In this document: in pieces, positions 43,973 through 56,924 of the stretch
Position numbering within the stretch: the first letter of the stretch is position 1
Layout of the letters: every line of letters begins with the position of its first letter
Assembly (NCBI GenBank): GCA_015345905.1
Contig: JADDTR010000012.1
Location: 194,578-258,577 of the forward strand
Direction of reading: 5' to 3'
Length of the DNA stretch: 64,000 nucleotides
Source of the DNA: Aotearoamyces nothofagi
Lineage: Eukaryota; Ascomycota; Leotiomycetes; Leotiales; Tympanidaceae
Made by a program: the position numbers and the translations under genes
The notes under the pieces: model-generated
Databases searched by the model: none
What the model was told of the DNA's origin: nothing
The model's input: the letters and a program-made list of their open reading frames with translations, nothing else

Positions 43973-45577
43973 ATGAGGATCGCTACACTCTGTCAACGAG
44001 CGGCAACCGCGGTCACGCTCGTTAGCAATATCGCTCTCGCGATTGATGTCGACTTCACATCGTCAGGTGCGTAGATTTTGTTCGCGTTTTACTTCCTAGA
44101 TTGCAGCGCCGACATCCTGGAACAGCAGGCAAATATCTGACTGTATCTAGACTCTGTCAAAAAAACAGCAAGTACGATTGCATTCGACATGATGAGCTAC
44201 TACACTGGAAACGTGTCGGGCGAAACCAATATCCCAGGTCTCCTACCTCAACCACCGTCAGGATATTACTGGTGGGAAGCTGGAGCCATGTGGGGTGCCA
44301 TGATCAATTACTGGTATGTGACGGGCGACACATCATACAATCAAGTCGTCACAGATGCTCTGCTCTTCCAAGTCGGCCCTGACGACAACTACATGCCGCC
44401 TAATCAGTCAAAGTCACTGGGTAACGATGATCAAGGTCCGTCAATTTCTCTCGAATCGAGTGCCCAGGCTGGAAAAGTGCTAATTATTTAACCTATAGGT
44501 TTCTGGGGTCTGGCAGCAATGTCGGCCGCCGAGTCGAACTTCCCAAATCCTCCTTCATCACAGCCGCAATGGCTGGCCCTTGCGCAGGCCGTTTTTAACA
44601 CACAAGCTTCACGCTGGGACAACACAACATGTGGTGGAGGTCTGAGATGGCAAATCTTCACCTTTAACAACGGATACAATTACAAGAACTCGATTTCCAA
44701 CGGCGCATTCTTCAATATTGGAGCACGGTTGGCTGTATACACTAACAATCAAACTTATGCAGACTGGGCTGAGACAACTTGGGATTGGGTCAGTGCAATC
44801 GGACTCATCGATAGCAACTATCACGTATATGATGGCTCGGATGATCTCTTGAACTGCACTCAGATCAATCATGTTCAATACACCTATAATGCTGGAATGT
44901 GGCTCCTGGGTGCCGCAGCCATGTATAACTTCGTATGTACTGTCTTCCAACATTATCTATGATACGCATTAACGTAAAATTTTCAGACCGGTTCAGATGT
45001 CTGGAAGCAGCGCACTAATAGCCTGCTTAACGCTACCATAGCAGTATTCGCTGACCCGACCAGTGGTATCTTTGTTGAGATATCTTGTGAGACCCAGACG
45101 CCGGTAACTTGCGATACTGATATGTTGTCTTTCAAGGCCTACCTCTCACGATGGATGGCTGCTACAACCAAGATGGCACCCTTTACCTATGATATTGTCC
45201 AGGATGCACTTATGACTTCAGCCGTTGCTGCCGCTGCACAATGTACTGGTGGTGATAACGGCCGAGCTTGTGGACTAAAATGGACTGAGAATGGACAGCA
45301 GGCCGTGTGGGATGGGACAACAGGAGTTGGACAGGAAATGGCAGCGATGGAGGTGATCTTAGGAACAATCATCAAAGAAACGGCACCGCCAATGACGAAT
45401 AGTACCGGTGGAACGAGTTCAGGAAATGTTAATGCCGGAGCTGGCAGTTCCACCACTACGGCTGACTTGGAGGATAACTCGCTACCAACATCCGGGGACA
45501 AGGTTGGAGCAGGAGTCCTAACAGCAATTATACTGATTGGTGCATTTGGTGGAATGAGCTGGATGAGCTGGGACTAA
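43973..45577 (+). CDS. GH76 endo-1,6-alpha-mannanase-like GPI protein (Dcw1/Dfg5)
   Basis: Cell-wall enzyme of family GH76 (Dcw1/Dfg5), thought to cross-link GPI-mannoproteins to wall glucan. Exons 43973-44066, 44151-44435, 44499-44932 and 44987-45577 give 467 residues. A signal peptide ends near ALA (residues 1-24). The GH76 domain shows [20 protein letters not shown], then [17 protein letters not shown]. The catalytic Asp pair D124-D125 is in [13 protein letters not shown]. Then come [20 protein letters not shown], where the GGLRWQI block is typical, and [17 protein letters not shown]. The Ser/Thr/Gly-rich tail and final hydrophobic segment ([16 protein letters not shown]) indicate a GPI anchor. 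It converges on the yapsin-like gene. Confidence 0.95.
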
Positions 45578-45952
45578 GAACATAATGGTCATGAATTGAA
45601 TTTCTTCGGAGTGGGTCATTATAGCATGGGATACAGCCAGGCATGGCTCTGGGCGTAATATGGGGGGTGTTTTGGTGTAGCTACCTCATTCACAGGAGGT
45701 TGGCATCCTAAGTGTGGCTTATTGTACGCCGCTGTTGAGTAGATACCAATCATCCCTAGCATCATAAATATATATGCGCAAGGCTTTGACATGTATTCAA
45801 TTAGGTACCCAATCCCTATCGTATCTGTAATATGTTGATTCTATAAATCCATGCTTCCACCGATTATCCTTCTATGCACTTTTACAATATATAGCAAGCA
45901 CTACCCTCGCTGCCATCTTGAGCGACTCAGTAGCCCACCCCTCCGAATCCTA
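45578..45952. other. Intergenic, convergent 3' ends of two GPI-protein genes
   Basis: 375 bp between the GH76 and aspartic protease genes. Probably two 3' UTRs. Nothing else seen. Confidence 0.5.
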
Positions 45953-47639
45953 TCACAGAACAATCAGCCCCCCACCAGCTAATACAGCCACCCCGGAAAC
46001 AACCAGCCCAACCACTCTAAAGCTACATCCCCTCCTGACCGCACCACTAGCTAACGCCGACCCTGTCGTCGCTGCACCTGTCGCCGTAGCCGTCCCACTA
46101 CTAGATACCGTAAGAGTCGGCCTCTCAGCAGTCGTAAAATCCACCGCCGTCGCCGTCGCAGCTCCAACCTCGGTTTCGGCTTCCGAGGTTTCCAGCGCCG
46201 TCGGCCCCGTCCCCCTCGCCGTACTCGACAGACTTGGCGGGGCCTGCGTGACGACGCTACTCGCCGCACCCGTAAGCACGGGGATCCCACCATCGCCCGC
46301 CTGCAGCTCTACAACATTACTGCCGGTCGACGCGAAGTTCGTCTGGGCGAGGCCGATCTGGTTGTTCGCGAGATCGTAGACGACATATGCAGATCGCAGG
46401 AACGTGTCGCCGAGGACGTTGTACTGGCTAGCTCTGACGACGCCGAGCTGGCAGACGTTTGAGAAGGAGAAGCCGCCGAGTGGCACGTCGAGACTGAATA
46501 TCAGCTCGGAGATTGGAACGCTGATGGACACGGCGGGGGCGAACGAGAAGGTCAGGAAGCCGTGGGATTGGGATTGGCGGGTGTCGCAGTCGACGTAGAT
46601 TGCTGGGGGTCGTTCGACGGCGGAGAGGGCCGTGATGATGGCGGTGGTGACGCTGGGTGGGAGGAACGAGAAGGTCGTTCCGGAGTCTAGGAGGAAGGCC
46701 TCGTCGAATGTCGAGGATGTCAGAGCGCTGGATGTGCCGTTTTGGTCGGTGATCGAGATGGACGACAGGGTGACCATGAATTCGTAATAATCTTCGCCTT
46801 CCTCTAGGATGGGAACTGATCTCAATGTGCCACTGGGGCCGTCAATGCCTGAAGATTACAAGCACGAAGAGATACGTACACGAATTTATCGGTATCCACA
46901 CCACCGAAAATGATCGACCCCGAAGCTGATTCCAGGTCATCAAGGTATAGGCTGTACGCCTTAGTATTGATCAAACCCTGGCTGAGAATCGAGTCCATGA
47001 AATTCGGGTACGGAATGGAGTCGGCGCTGGTAAGAGAGGCTTCGTTAGTATCATAGCCAATGCCCATGACTCCAATTCCGGCCGTCGTGTTATAAGCCAG
47101 GCCCAGCTCCAGGCCTTTGATAACGGCACCACCGATGCCAAAGTCATCCGTGATATAATCTCCGCTGCTCTCAGTACCGTCACCGTACGTGATGTCAAAA
47201 CCACCCGCCACCGCGACCTTGAAGGTAGATGATTTCGACGAGTCGACTGGATATATTAGCAAGGCATGCAATCAATGGAAGAATAAGAGTACATACAAAC
47301 GCCTCCGGAACAGCCGCCATAGTAGAGAGACTGAATGGCGGCAGTAGAGCTACATTGGTCAGCACTCTTGTCTATGATATAGATATCGCTGCTTCCCGTG
47401 TCAATCTGGAGCAAAAACTTCTGCGGCGGCGTCCCAACCGTGACAGCCGCCTGGTATAGAGTGATATTGTTGAGAAGAGGCTCAGCAACGGTAGCTCGGC
47501 CACCAAGTCCCCGACGAGGGACTGAGGAGCCGGGCACATGTCTCCTGGAGATAGGAAATGTGAGAGCCTTCGCAGCAAGAGCAGGAGAGGCCAGTGCAAG
47601 GCCCGAGAGGAACAACGATGCGGTAATGGGGTTCTTCAT
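45953..47639 (-). CDS. Yapsin-like GPI-anchored aspartic protease
   Basis: Pepsin-family (A1) protease of the yapsin/OpsB type, a surface enzyme that trims wall and secreted proteins. Exons 47639-47297, 47246-46880 and 46832-45953 give 529 residues. An in-frame ATG at 47675 would add 12 residues; 47639 gives a better signal peptide (MKNPITASLFLSGLALASPA). A propeptide ends in basic residues (VPRRGLGGR). The catalytic Asp residues are D80 in IDTGSSD and D286 in LLDSGTTF. Splicing restores GGVFDSSKSSTF and DKFVGTLRSVPI, both classic yapsin blocks. The Ser/Thr-rich stalk and terminal hydrophobic stretch (VVGLVVSGVAVLAGGGLIVL) predict a GPI anchor. Confidence 0.94.
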
Positions 47640-48454
47640 GATCACTGGGAAGGGATTGGAGAGGACGTATGACATGATCTCAATGAATATTTATCTTACA
47701 ACTGAACGGCCTCCCCCCCAACCCCCCCTCCCCAAAAAAAGAGAATATCCAGTGAAGAAACCTAGAAAGAGGTGAATTTGCCGCCACCGGCATGTTTGCC
47801 AGGTCTCTATACAACAAGAGCCATCCGGCCCAGCCAGACTTATCAGCAGCGCAGCTTCGTCCAAGATATCCCAGAAGGCCAGTAGAGCGCCCAGCAGGGT
47901 CCGAGAGATGTAATGTCCGACATGAGGGACTGGTTCGCCAAGCTTGGCACGGATAGACTCGACAGGTAATACAGAAGTCGAGAACCCGAAGGATCATCCG
48001 CGATGGGGGCGGAGAAATGATAATGCGGGGAGAATTGTTTAGCCGGGGGACGAGAAAGCACGACTCGTTCGCTATTATTAGTTATTCTGTAAGGTATGGG
48101 TAGGTATAGGTGGATAATTATTCTAGTCTTTCGCTTTAGAGGCTTGAGATTGGTAAAAGGGCTCACTAAACCTTCATAACTTCATATCATGTCATATCAA
48201 GCGGCTAGGTCTCTTACGCGTAAATTGTCCCATCAAGCAAAATTAAGTTTGAATAAATATCAAGTACTTGCTTTTCTAGTCTATTCTGCTAGCATATATG
48301 GCAGAGCGATAATATCAAAGCCACGCTTATAACCCCCCCCTCTTCAAAAACATTATACTCCCATTCCTTACATATATTTAAACGCCGCCCTCCCCGCCAC
48401 CAGTCGTTTCATATATACATTTAAGCACCGCCATTCTTGCCACAAACACCGTGA
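47640..48454. other. Intergenic between yapsin-like gene and hexose transporter
   Basis: 815 bp between two minus-strand genes. It holds the protease promoter and the transporter 3' end. Poly-C runs lie near 47710-47730 and 48330. Otherwise AT-rich. No gene seen. Confidence 0.5.
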
Positions 48455-50170
48455 TCAGGATTTCTTCTCGCCACCAGCATTATGATCAAGGTGCTCGGCA
48501 CCCCCAAGTTGAATTCCCTTCCCCGCAAGGTGCATATCGCCAGCAAACGTGGAATGTGGAACCCACTTGTTGGATGTGCGAGGTGTGCTCTCTTCTAACA
48601 TCTTGTCGACTTGCTCGAGGGATAGACCCTTGGTCTCTGGAACGAAGAAGTAGGCGAAGGAGAACGAGATGCAGCAAAGTCCTCCCCACATGAAAAAGAC
48701 CTTGGCGCCAAGGTTGGCATCGCCCTTACCAGTACCGACAAGATATGGGGTAATAATACCGATGATCTGCAAACATAGTTAGTGGATGTTAGATTGGATG
48801 GGGTTGATCGATGAACTTACGCAGTTCCAGAACCAGTTGGAAGCGGTCGAGAGGCCGACACCACGGGAACGAATGGTGAGAGGGAAGATCTCACCAACAA
48901 CAACCCATGCGGCTGGACCCCAAGTGCAAGCGAAGAATGAAATATTGATGCAGATAAAAGCAATCATGACGCGAACAGCTGAGTCATTGTGGTTCTCAAT
49001 CTTACCAGCCGTGACACCAATTACACCAACAATTAATTGAGCAATGATCATTCCAAAAGCACCGAAGATGAGAATTGTGCGGCGGCCGAACCTCTCGATG
49101 ATATAGAATGAAATTGGAGTGGAGCAAACATTGACGAGAGTGGTAACCAAACTGATCAAAAAGGGGTTGGAGATGGTGCCGAGGGCAGTGAAGAAGACGG
49201 TTCCGAAGTAGAAGATAAAGTTGATACCAGTCAACTGTTGCATCATCTGTAGGAATATACCAAGCAGAGTTCGACGCACGTTGCTTGCACCATTGCCGAG
49301 GCTTCCCGTGAAGCAGTTGGTCCATCCTCCAAAGTAGGTGGTTTGTGGGACAACTTGGAGCTCGTATTCATGGTTAGCAATAATTTCAGCAAGCTCATCC
49401 TGGATGTAGTCGGAATTCATTGGCTGTCCACGAACTGAAGCAAGAGCCTTAGCCGCGTCTTCGAGCCTGCCCTTCTTGACATAATAGCGAGGCGATTCAG
49501 GAAGGAGGAAGAGACCAATAGCGAGAATAATGGCCCATAAGAATTGAACGGCAATTGGAATGCGGTAAGACCCAGTGTCGCGGCGATTCTGGGTAGCATA
49601 GACGACGCAGTTGGCAAGCAAGATACCAATGGTGATACAGAATTGGTATCCCGAGACGAGAGCACCACGAACTTTCTTGGGAGCGATCTCAGACATGTAT
49701 AGAATGATAATGGCGGAGATGAATCCAACGCCAAATCCAGCAATCAAACGGCCAACAACCATGACTACAAGAGTGGTAGATGCGGTCTCAAGAATGCAAC
49801 CAGCAGAGAATATGATGCAGCCGGAGATAATTGTAGGTCGGCGGCCAATGAAATCGGCAAGGTCACCAGCACCGATAGCACCAAAGAAGGTACCAGCAGA
49901 GAGAATGGAGGTGCTCAAGGACTGATCGCGAGCAGGAAGATGGAAGGCCTTAGCAGCAATGGTGTCGCCCTCAGCAGGGTACGGGAGACCAGTGTAGAGG
50001 TGTATGAAGTAGGGCATAGCCAAGACACCTCCCATCCATCCAGTGTCGTAACCAAAGAAGATGCCACCGAATGCTGCAAAAGCACACATAAGATAAGCCT
50101 TGAGGGTAACGGGTGCCTCGATACGAGACGTATCCGTCGTACCGGTGAGGGCTACTCGTCGTGTAGCCAT
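48455..50170 (-). CDS. MFS hexose transporter (sugar porter family)
   Basis: Twelve-helix sugar/H+ symporter or facilitator in the plasma membrane. Exons 50170-48821 and 48766-48455 give 553 residues, usual for fungal hexose transporters. Signatures in order: FGYDTGWMGGVLAMPYF in helix 1, DLADFIGRRPTII in the loop 2-3, and GRLIAGFGVGFISA. PESPRYYVKKGRLEDA follows helix 6, and QQLTGINFIFYFGTVFF in helix 7 carries the QQxxGxN sugar-binding residues. RFGRRTILIFG and FVPETKGLSLEQVDKMLEE near the end complete the pattern. The last 60 residues are hydrophilic. Codon use is strongly biased, suggesting high expression. Family is secure; affinity class and sugar are not. Confidence 0.95.
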
Positions 50171-50456
50171 ATCGTCGATATTCTGGTGTAGTTGGGAGAA
50201 CGAGGAAGGGCTTTGTCCACTAGATTATATATCTAGGAGATCAAGGTGACACACGAGAATGTGTCCAAGGGGAATCTGATGAGGGGAGAAAGTGGTAGAT
50301 TATTCTGGGGGGATCTCAGCATATATACTCCGCATCCACCTACCTTTCTCGATCCAGCCTCCAAAGAATGCAAATCGGCCCTTGTGCGTATTGGGACATT
50401 GGAAGTACAACGGAACCCTGTGAGCAAAGACAGTCGGCCCTTCACGAACAGGTGAT

Positions 50457-50492
50457 CCCCGCATAGCTGACAGGAGGGCTGGAGATGCGGGG
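50457..50492. promoter_or_regulatory. Cluster of three CreA-type (SYGGRG) motifs
   Basis: Within 36 bp lie CCCCGC (50457-50462, the reverse of GCGGGG), CTGGAG (50479-50484) and GCGGGG (50487-50492). All match SYGGRG, the site of the carbon-catabolite repressor CreA. They sit about 290-320 bp upstream of the hexose transporter start, a plausible place for glucose control. Six-base motifs are common, so only the clustering gives weight. Confidence 0.35.
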
Positions 50493-51485
50493 CGAGGGGG
50501 GCGTGCTAGGTCAAACAGGACTACTGTGATTGATTTGCGCACGTGGAAGATGGGGTAAGGCGTCGAGGCCAGTGAAGCAGTGTTGCTCGAGTGAGGTGGC
50601 TTGTGTAGCCAAGGACCTACGCTTGTAGGATATAATCATAACAGGTAGACGAGCAAGCCACATCGACAAGTAACGCTGACACTGACACTTGCCGCCAACA
50701 CGGCAAAAGCATCCATCCACATCCACATCCACGGAACAAAAAGGTAAAGTCTACCAGCGTTTTAAGGCACGTCTAGAAGTCTCCTGCCACCACGCGTTCA
50801 ATCCTCTTGTCATCTCGCCTTGGCTTTCTGTCGACTCCGCTTCAAGTCTGCTTCACCTCGCCTCGCCTTGCCAGCCAAGCCAGATAAGAGACGGGAAAGG
50901 AAAAGGAAGAGGAGAATGAGCAAGGGAAAGAGGGAAGAGCACTGCGCCAGGACGCAGGCGTAGGCACGTAACAGCACAAACAGGACTAGAACAAGCGGCC
51001 AGACCAGCCAGCCAGCATCTCAATTGCTAGGTATGGTAAGACGGTAGGTGTCTTGATATTGGGTTAATTAGTGGGCGTAGTAACAGGATGGACATGAATA
51101 GGCACTTTATGTTTGTAGCATCTGAATAACGAACAGCTCGACGCCAGGTAGGTAAGGTGTGCAATCGCATCGTATCGAACTGCACGCAAAAAGTGCGGAC
51201 TATACACTCACTGTGCAGTAAGACAGGTTGACACATTGACAGATCGACAGATAGACAGCGTGACAGGTAGAGTGACAGGTAGAGTAATAGAGAGAATGAG
51301 AGAGAATACCGAAGTAGTTGGCAAGTCTTGCACTATACACCCAAGCACTACCATTCCGGGCCTTCTTTTCTTCCGGGAGCGCGGAATGGAAGAGGCAGGT
51401 GCACATTATGCGAGTACTTGAGCCTCTTCGCCACCAGTGCTGCCCCACACAGGCATCACCTTCCCCATGAATGATCCAAGCTCCA

Positions 51486-51533
51486 GTCCACTCGAGTCCA
51501 CTCGAGTCCAGCCGAGTCCAGCCGAGTCCAGCA
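51486..51533. repeat. GAGTCCA-based 10-bp tandem repeat
   Basis: About four and a half copies of a 10-bp unit (GTCCACTCGA changing to GTCCAGCCGA) in the gap between transporter genes. Confidence 0.8.
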
Positions 51534-52156
51534 CCCAGCCCTACCCCGCAACGCGCCCCCTTTCCCCGCCTTCCGTCGCTCCCATCAGCGCGCCTCTAAG
51601 CGCCCCAGGCAGGTGTCGTCGTCATAAGCTCCCTTACCTTGCCTACCCACGCGCCTGAGCTAATTGCCGCAGTCAGAAATCACATGACGCTCACTATCAC
51701 GGGCCCGGATCCCTTACTGGCCGTTGCTACAGTGTCAAGAAAGTGCAAGGTGCCTAGCTCAGCTATATTGGCATGGTCGCATTGCTATATGCATGGGTCA
51801 TGACTAGGTCGGCTGGTAATTGCCTTACTTGCCTTGCTCCAAAATACTCTACATGTCGTTCTGGTTTATTTATTTCTCCCCTAATCCTATTCGGATTCAC
51901 CCAATTCTGCTTCTTGCGCTGCTCCAGGATCATATCTGCACCTACCACTATAAATTGTGTAAATACAAGTCTATAATTTTATACTATAGCTTCGGGTCTA
52001 TATCCAGATCCCGGATGATCAATAGGATATCCTCTTCTATCTCCCAGACGGAATGAAACGCTCGCACAAAGTAGGATCTATATAACCAGACCGTACCAAT
52101 TACAAATCTATCGAAACAAACGAGACGTCGATGTACCGACGGTGATAGCTCTCCTC

Positions 52157-55100
52157 TTACGCCGAAGCTGATTTCTCTTGGCTCTCAATCGCCTTCTCTT
52201 GGATCTTAGCAGGCGCCCCACTCTGGACGTCTTCCTTTTCCATTTTTGTCCCCTTTGGCACTCTAGCCAGCCAGTACAAGAAAATAGCCCCGCAGACGTT
52301 GAACACAATGTATGCCCACATTAATCCGAAATTCCTCCATCTGTGATCATAGTTTGAGCTCAATGACAATAAAAGCGTGTTGGTTTCCGATACAGTACAA
52401 AACTCGCAACTTGAAGTAGCATTTGAATTCGTCAGGTAACCTCCGGCTACAGCTATGTAATCGCTGAAGTATTGCCCGCAAGTCTCTCCAGATGGTGGAT
52501 CGACGTACAGATATTCAATACTTGAGCACACGACCTTGGTGTTCGCAATGCCGACTGAAAGGATTCCGTCAACGAGGTACGTAAACGGCGACACTCTATA
52601 CATAAATATCCAGAACCTTGGAAGTGAATCGGGGCTAACGAGGACACCGCAGAAGATTAGGCACATCGAGAACATGATGTTGGCGATATTGCCACCTGTC
52701 TCAGCAACTTCGATGCCGGCAATGATCATGTCGGTGAAAGTAGAGGTGAAGATGAGGAAACTCCAGAGAAGGAGGAACATGAGGATTCCACGCTCATTCT
52801 GTTGATCTGCGGCAGCAGCATTACGGTACATGCCAATGGGATAGTAGAAAGTAACAAAGATGAGGACCGAGACCAAAGAGTTCCAGGGTAGTTCGACAAC
52901 AATGTTAGCCGTCATGAAGACTTTCCAAGAATACGTTTTTGAGGGCCGTTCACGAACTTCGTACAGAGAACGTTGAGTCACCTGAAAATGGGGTCAGCTG
53001 GGTTGCTTGCAATTATGTGGTGTCTGAGTCTTACGAAGTGAGGCATGATCTGTTGAACAAGATTGCCGAAAATAGTGAGTAACATGAAAATGGAAAATAG
53101 TTGATTCTGAATACCTTGCATCGACGTTGGAGAATCCCAAAACGAGAATCCGATAAAGAGACCAGTAGCTGAACAGAGTAGGATCTTTGAGTACAGGTAC
53201 GATGGTGTTCGCCAATATTGCTGGAAGACACGCCGAGTTACAGCTGCAACTTGCTGGCTAAATGGAACTGCAAACTCTCTCAGGGCTTCGGGATCATGAT
53301 CGGCAGGCTTCAGTAATAACGTCGATTGCAACTCTGCAAGATGTTGCCTGACAGCTTTTTTCTCCGGGGAATCGCGCCATACTTGTGGCCAGTCAATATC
53401 ATTATGGGATCCCGGAGCAGCGCCAATGACATCAAGCATCCATTCTGCGGGGTTCTCATCTGTTCTACATGATCTTGCGCCATTGCGTTCAAAGTAGTTG
53501 CTCAGGACTTTTGAGCTCTTGCCGATGTCGCCGAAATATACAGTCTTACCACCTTTCGCGAGGAAAAGCAGGCGGTCGAATTCTTGAAAGAGGATGGCTG
53601 ATGGCTGATGGATAGTACAGAGAATTGCCTGGCCGTTGTTTGCAAGCTTTCTCAGAAGAGCACAAATTGACCAAGCCGTTTGACTATCCAGACCAGACGT
53701 GGGCTCATCAAGAAAAAGAAGGAGGGCGGGCTTAGCTGCAAGCTCAACCCCAATAGTGAGACGTTTTCGCTGTTCAACATTAAGACCTTCTCCAGGGACA
53801 CCAACAACTGCATTTGCATAGGCCTCCATTTCCAAGATCTTGATAACTTCATCGACGTAGGCAACCTTCTCTTTAACGGGTGTCGACTCCGGTTGTCGTA
53901 GTACGGCGCTGAACGTAAGTGCCTCTCTTACAGTCGAGGTAGCTAAAACCCACTGTTGTCAGTAACTGAAGGTGGGTTTCAAGAAGTGAGTGTCATACCT
54001 AGATGAAGATCTTGCTGTTGAACATAACCGGTCTTCCGTTGAAAACCACTATTACGCGGATGGCCGTCAACAAGCATGTGCCCTGAAACGACTCCCATCG
54101 TTACACGAGAAGCCAAAACATCTAGAAGAGTAGTTTTGCCAGCGCCCGAAACCCCCATGAGTGCTGTCAAGGTTCCTGGCTTAACCCAGCCATCAATATC
54201 ATCCAGAAGTTTCCGGGGCTCGCCCTTGATCTTGATATCGTAGTTTACGCTCTCCCAATGGAAGATAGCTGTCTGTCTTTGAATATTTGTCGGTACACCA
54301 GGATCCACCTTCTCAGCTTGGATGACATCCACCGTAATGCGACCATCAGATAATCCTTCTGCGTCATGGACAGATTCCAACTTTGGGACAGCTCCTCTAG
54401 GGAAGAGTAGGACTTCTCCTTTGGATTTCTTGGCAGAAACAAACTCAGTGGCAAATATGTAATTGGCAAGACCGAATACCATAAGAGCAATCAAGATGCC
54501 ATAGTTTCTCCACAGATGTGAGTACTCATAGCCAAAACTCTCCTTGAGGTAGGTATCGCCATCGACAAAGGCAGCGCCTGCTGAAGCTCCAACAGCTGCG
54601 CAGATCTTCTGTGTCGAATCGACGAGATCGTAGCTCCCTCCACTAGGGACGTAGACAGAGCAAGGTATAGAAGTACCGTGGAACTCATTGACCATTAGAG
54701 CCTCGAAGGCGTACGCGACGGGGTCTAAATAGTTGAACCATCGAAACCATGGGTGCATATCACGAATTGGGATGGTAAACCCGGTGTAGATAACCAAGGC
54801 TAGAATGAAGATAGCAGCTGGTGCCATAGCTTGTGACAGGGTGCGAGAGTAGGACGCGATACTCCGGAAAATCATCGACATGGCCAAAGTGCAAGTGAAT
54901 GAAAACAGGAAAAATATAAAGAATGGTCCTGGTTCTCTTCGTAGATTGGTCAAGAAATATAAGGTTATGTTAAAGAAGATTGCCGTACCGATCTTTTCGG
55001 GCATACTACATATCATCGAGGCGATAGCTTCTGCGAACGGATGATAGAAAGCATACTTAGTATGCTTCTCCACAATTGGGCGTTGGGAGAAGAGTGTGAG

Positions 55101-56924
55101 AATTTCTAACATAGAAGCAAAGGCGTTTAGCAGGATAGCAAAGAACAGCAGAGCTCCTCTGCTATAAAGCTCTGCTGTATTATTCTGGAGATTGTAGAAG
55201 ACACTGCCAACGATGAGTGCCATGATTGTGTTTCCAAAAAAGCCGGTGAAGAGTAAACTCATGTCGCCGCGAAGACGCTGGAAACCACGTTTCATGCAGA
55301 TCTCGATTTGCATGGGCACAGAGATGGTGTAAGGTGACTGGACACGCAGCCCCTTGGACTGCTGAGCTTTGCGAGCCTTTTGAAACTTTTCCAGATGGGG
55401 CCCACCGATTGGGAACTGGCCTTCGTAAAGCTCGATTTCGCGGATCAGTCTGGCACGGTCCTCTGACTTCTGCCATACTGCAGCGAACTCGTCGGGAGTC
55501 TTTGGTGTAGAGTTCTCAAAACCAGGGCGGACTCTACGCTCGAGGGGGCTGGTCAGAGAAGTAAGGAAATCTCCAGTTGTCTGTCTCGGGGGGCATTCGA
55601 ATCCTAGGTTGATGAAAAAGTCCTTTGCGGCATGGATATTGCCAAAGTAGATCTGTCGACCCTCATACAGGACTGCAACTTTGTCAAATACATCGTAGAT
55701 GGATTGGGATGCTTGGTAAATGGCGACGATGGCAGTTGAGCCACTCAGGCTTGTAGAGTTCCTCAAAGTCCTAACGAACTCCAAAGCAGTTGCGGAATCC
55801 AATCCACGCGTACTATTATCCCAGCACTGGAGTGGAGCCCCTCCCAGCGCAGCCTCGGCAATCGATACACGCTTTCTCTCACCACCAGATACACCACGAA
55901 TAAAATCGTTGCCCACTTTCGTGTTCATAGTATGAGAAAGACCAAAAGTAGCCATTACGACATCTCGCATATGGAGGGCGTATTGTTGCCGGGTAACTCC
56001 TAGAACTCGATTTCGGGGCGCTCTTGCTTCAGCGGCGAAGGAAAGAGTTTGTCCGACTGTCAATTGGGGGAAATGGACATCTACTTCGGCCTGATAGATG
56101 CACTCTCCTCTGAAATCTTTGTGCATGGTATTCATATCGATACCTGAGACGATTTAAGGTGAGCAAAGGCTTCAAGTAGTGGTAAAGGGGGGGTGGATTC
56201 CTGGGACGACTGACCTTGGTAGTTGATAGATGAGCCTTGACCAATGAAGAAGCCATTTGTCTCTCCAGCAATTGTCTTCAATAAAGTCGAACAACCACTG
56301 CAGGCCAAAGTTAGTAGTGCGACGGGTGTTATTCAACAAATTGCCTTACCTGCCAGGGCGACCCAAAACCACTAACATCTCCCCGCTTGTGATCAACCCA
56401 TCGAAGTCTCTAAGAATCTGGATCTTTGTGTGGGAAGCGCGCCCTCTCAGCTTGTTGAAAAGCCCCACGGCTTCCAGTGGGTAGTTGCCAAATGTCTTCT
56501 GGTAATCTGTAGGGTTTCCGAATCCGTGGACATTCAGGTTCCTGTACGAGACACCAGCCGTGCGTTCTGGGTAGCGCTCCGGGTCTCGCGACGCAATACC
56601 AATCAGTGTCTTGGTCCAAGCCTTTACATTGAACTTGTCGGAGTTGGGATCCAACGTGGGGTCGTCAGTATTGGTAAATGGGTTCACGTAATGACCTTCT
56701 CGGGTCTTGACTGATGTCTGGGTGAAGGCTCTCGCAAGCTCCAAGACCTCGCCGTCGTGCTCGTGGTCCCGCTCGTTGGACGAGCAAGAGTCGTCGACAA
56801 GAGTGTTATCTGCCGTGTCATCTCCATCTCGTCTCCTGCCCTCAATGTTATCGCCGTAGTCCATCAGATCAGTGCTCACGCCTCTTGCCTGGGCCAGGGC
56901 ACCCCATGCGCCTACAGAGGCCAT
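52157..56924 (-). CDS. Full-length PDR-type ABC transporter (ABC-G)
   Basis: Plasma-membrane efflux pump of the pleiotropic drug resistance family, arranged NBD1-TMD1-NBD2-TMD2. Exons 56924-56350, 56297-56215, 56143-53999, 53942-53035 and 52981-52157 give 1511 residues, the usual size. NBD1 has the fungal degenerate Walker [14 protein letters not shown] (Cys for Lys), signature [11 protein letters not shown] and Walker B ending in Asn ([12 protein letters not shown]). NBD2 has canonical Walker [16 protein letters not shown], degenerate signature [12 protein letters not shown] and [12 protein letters not shown]. These paired changes are normal for PDR pumps and leave one working site. Both TMDs are full, with a Cys-containing outer loop (SSCEFC). 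An in-frame ATG at 56969 would add 15 residues. Substrates may be azoles or other xenobiotics, but are not shown. Confidence 0.95.

Larger units (their letters stand above)
50171..52156. other. Gene-poor 2-kb region upstream of the hexose transporter
   Basis: No gene is recognised. It carries candidate CreA sites at 50457-50492 and several short tandem repeats: ATCCAC near 50709-50732, GACAGRT-like near 51237-51275, and GAGTCCA(C/G)(T/C)C near 51486-51530. The last 400 bp are AT-rich and should hold the 3' region of the ABC transporter gene. Confidence 0.5.
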
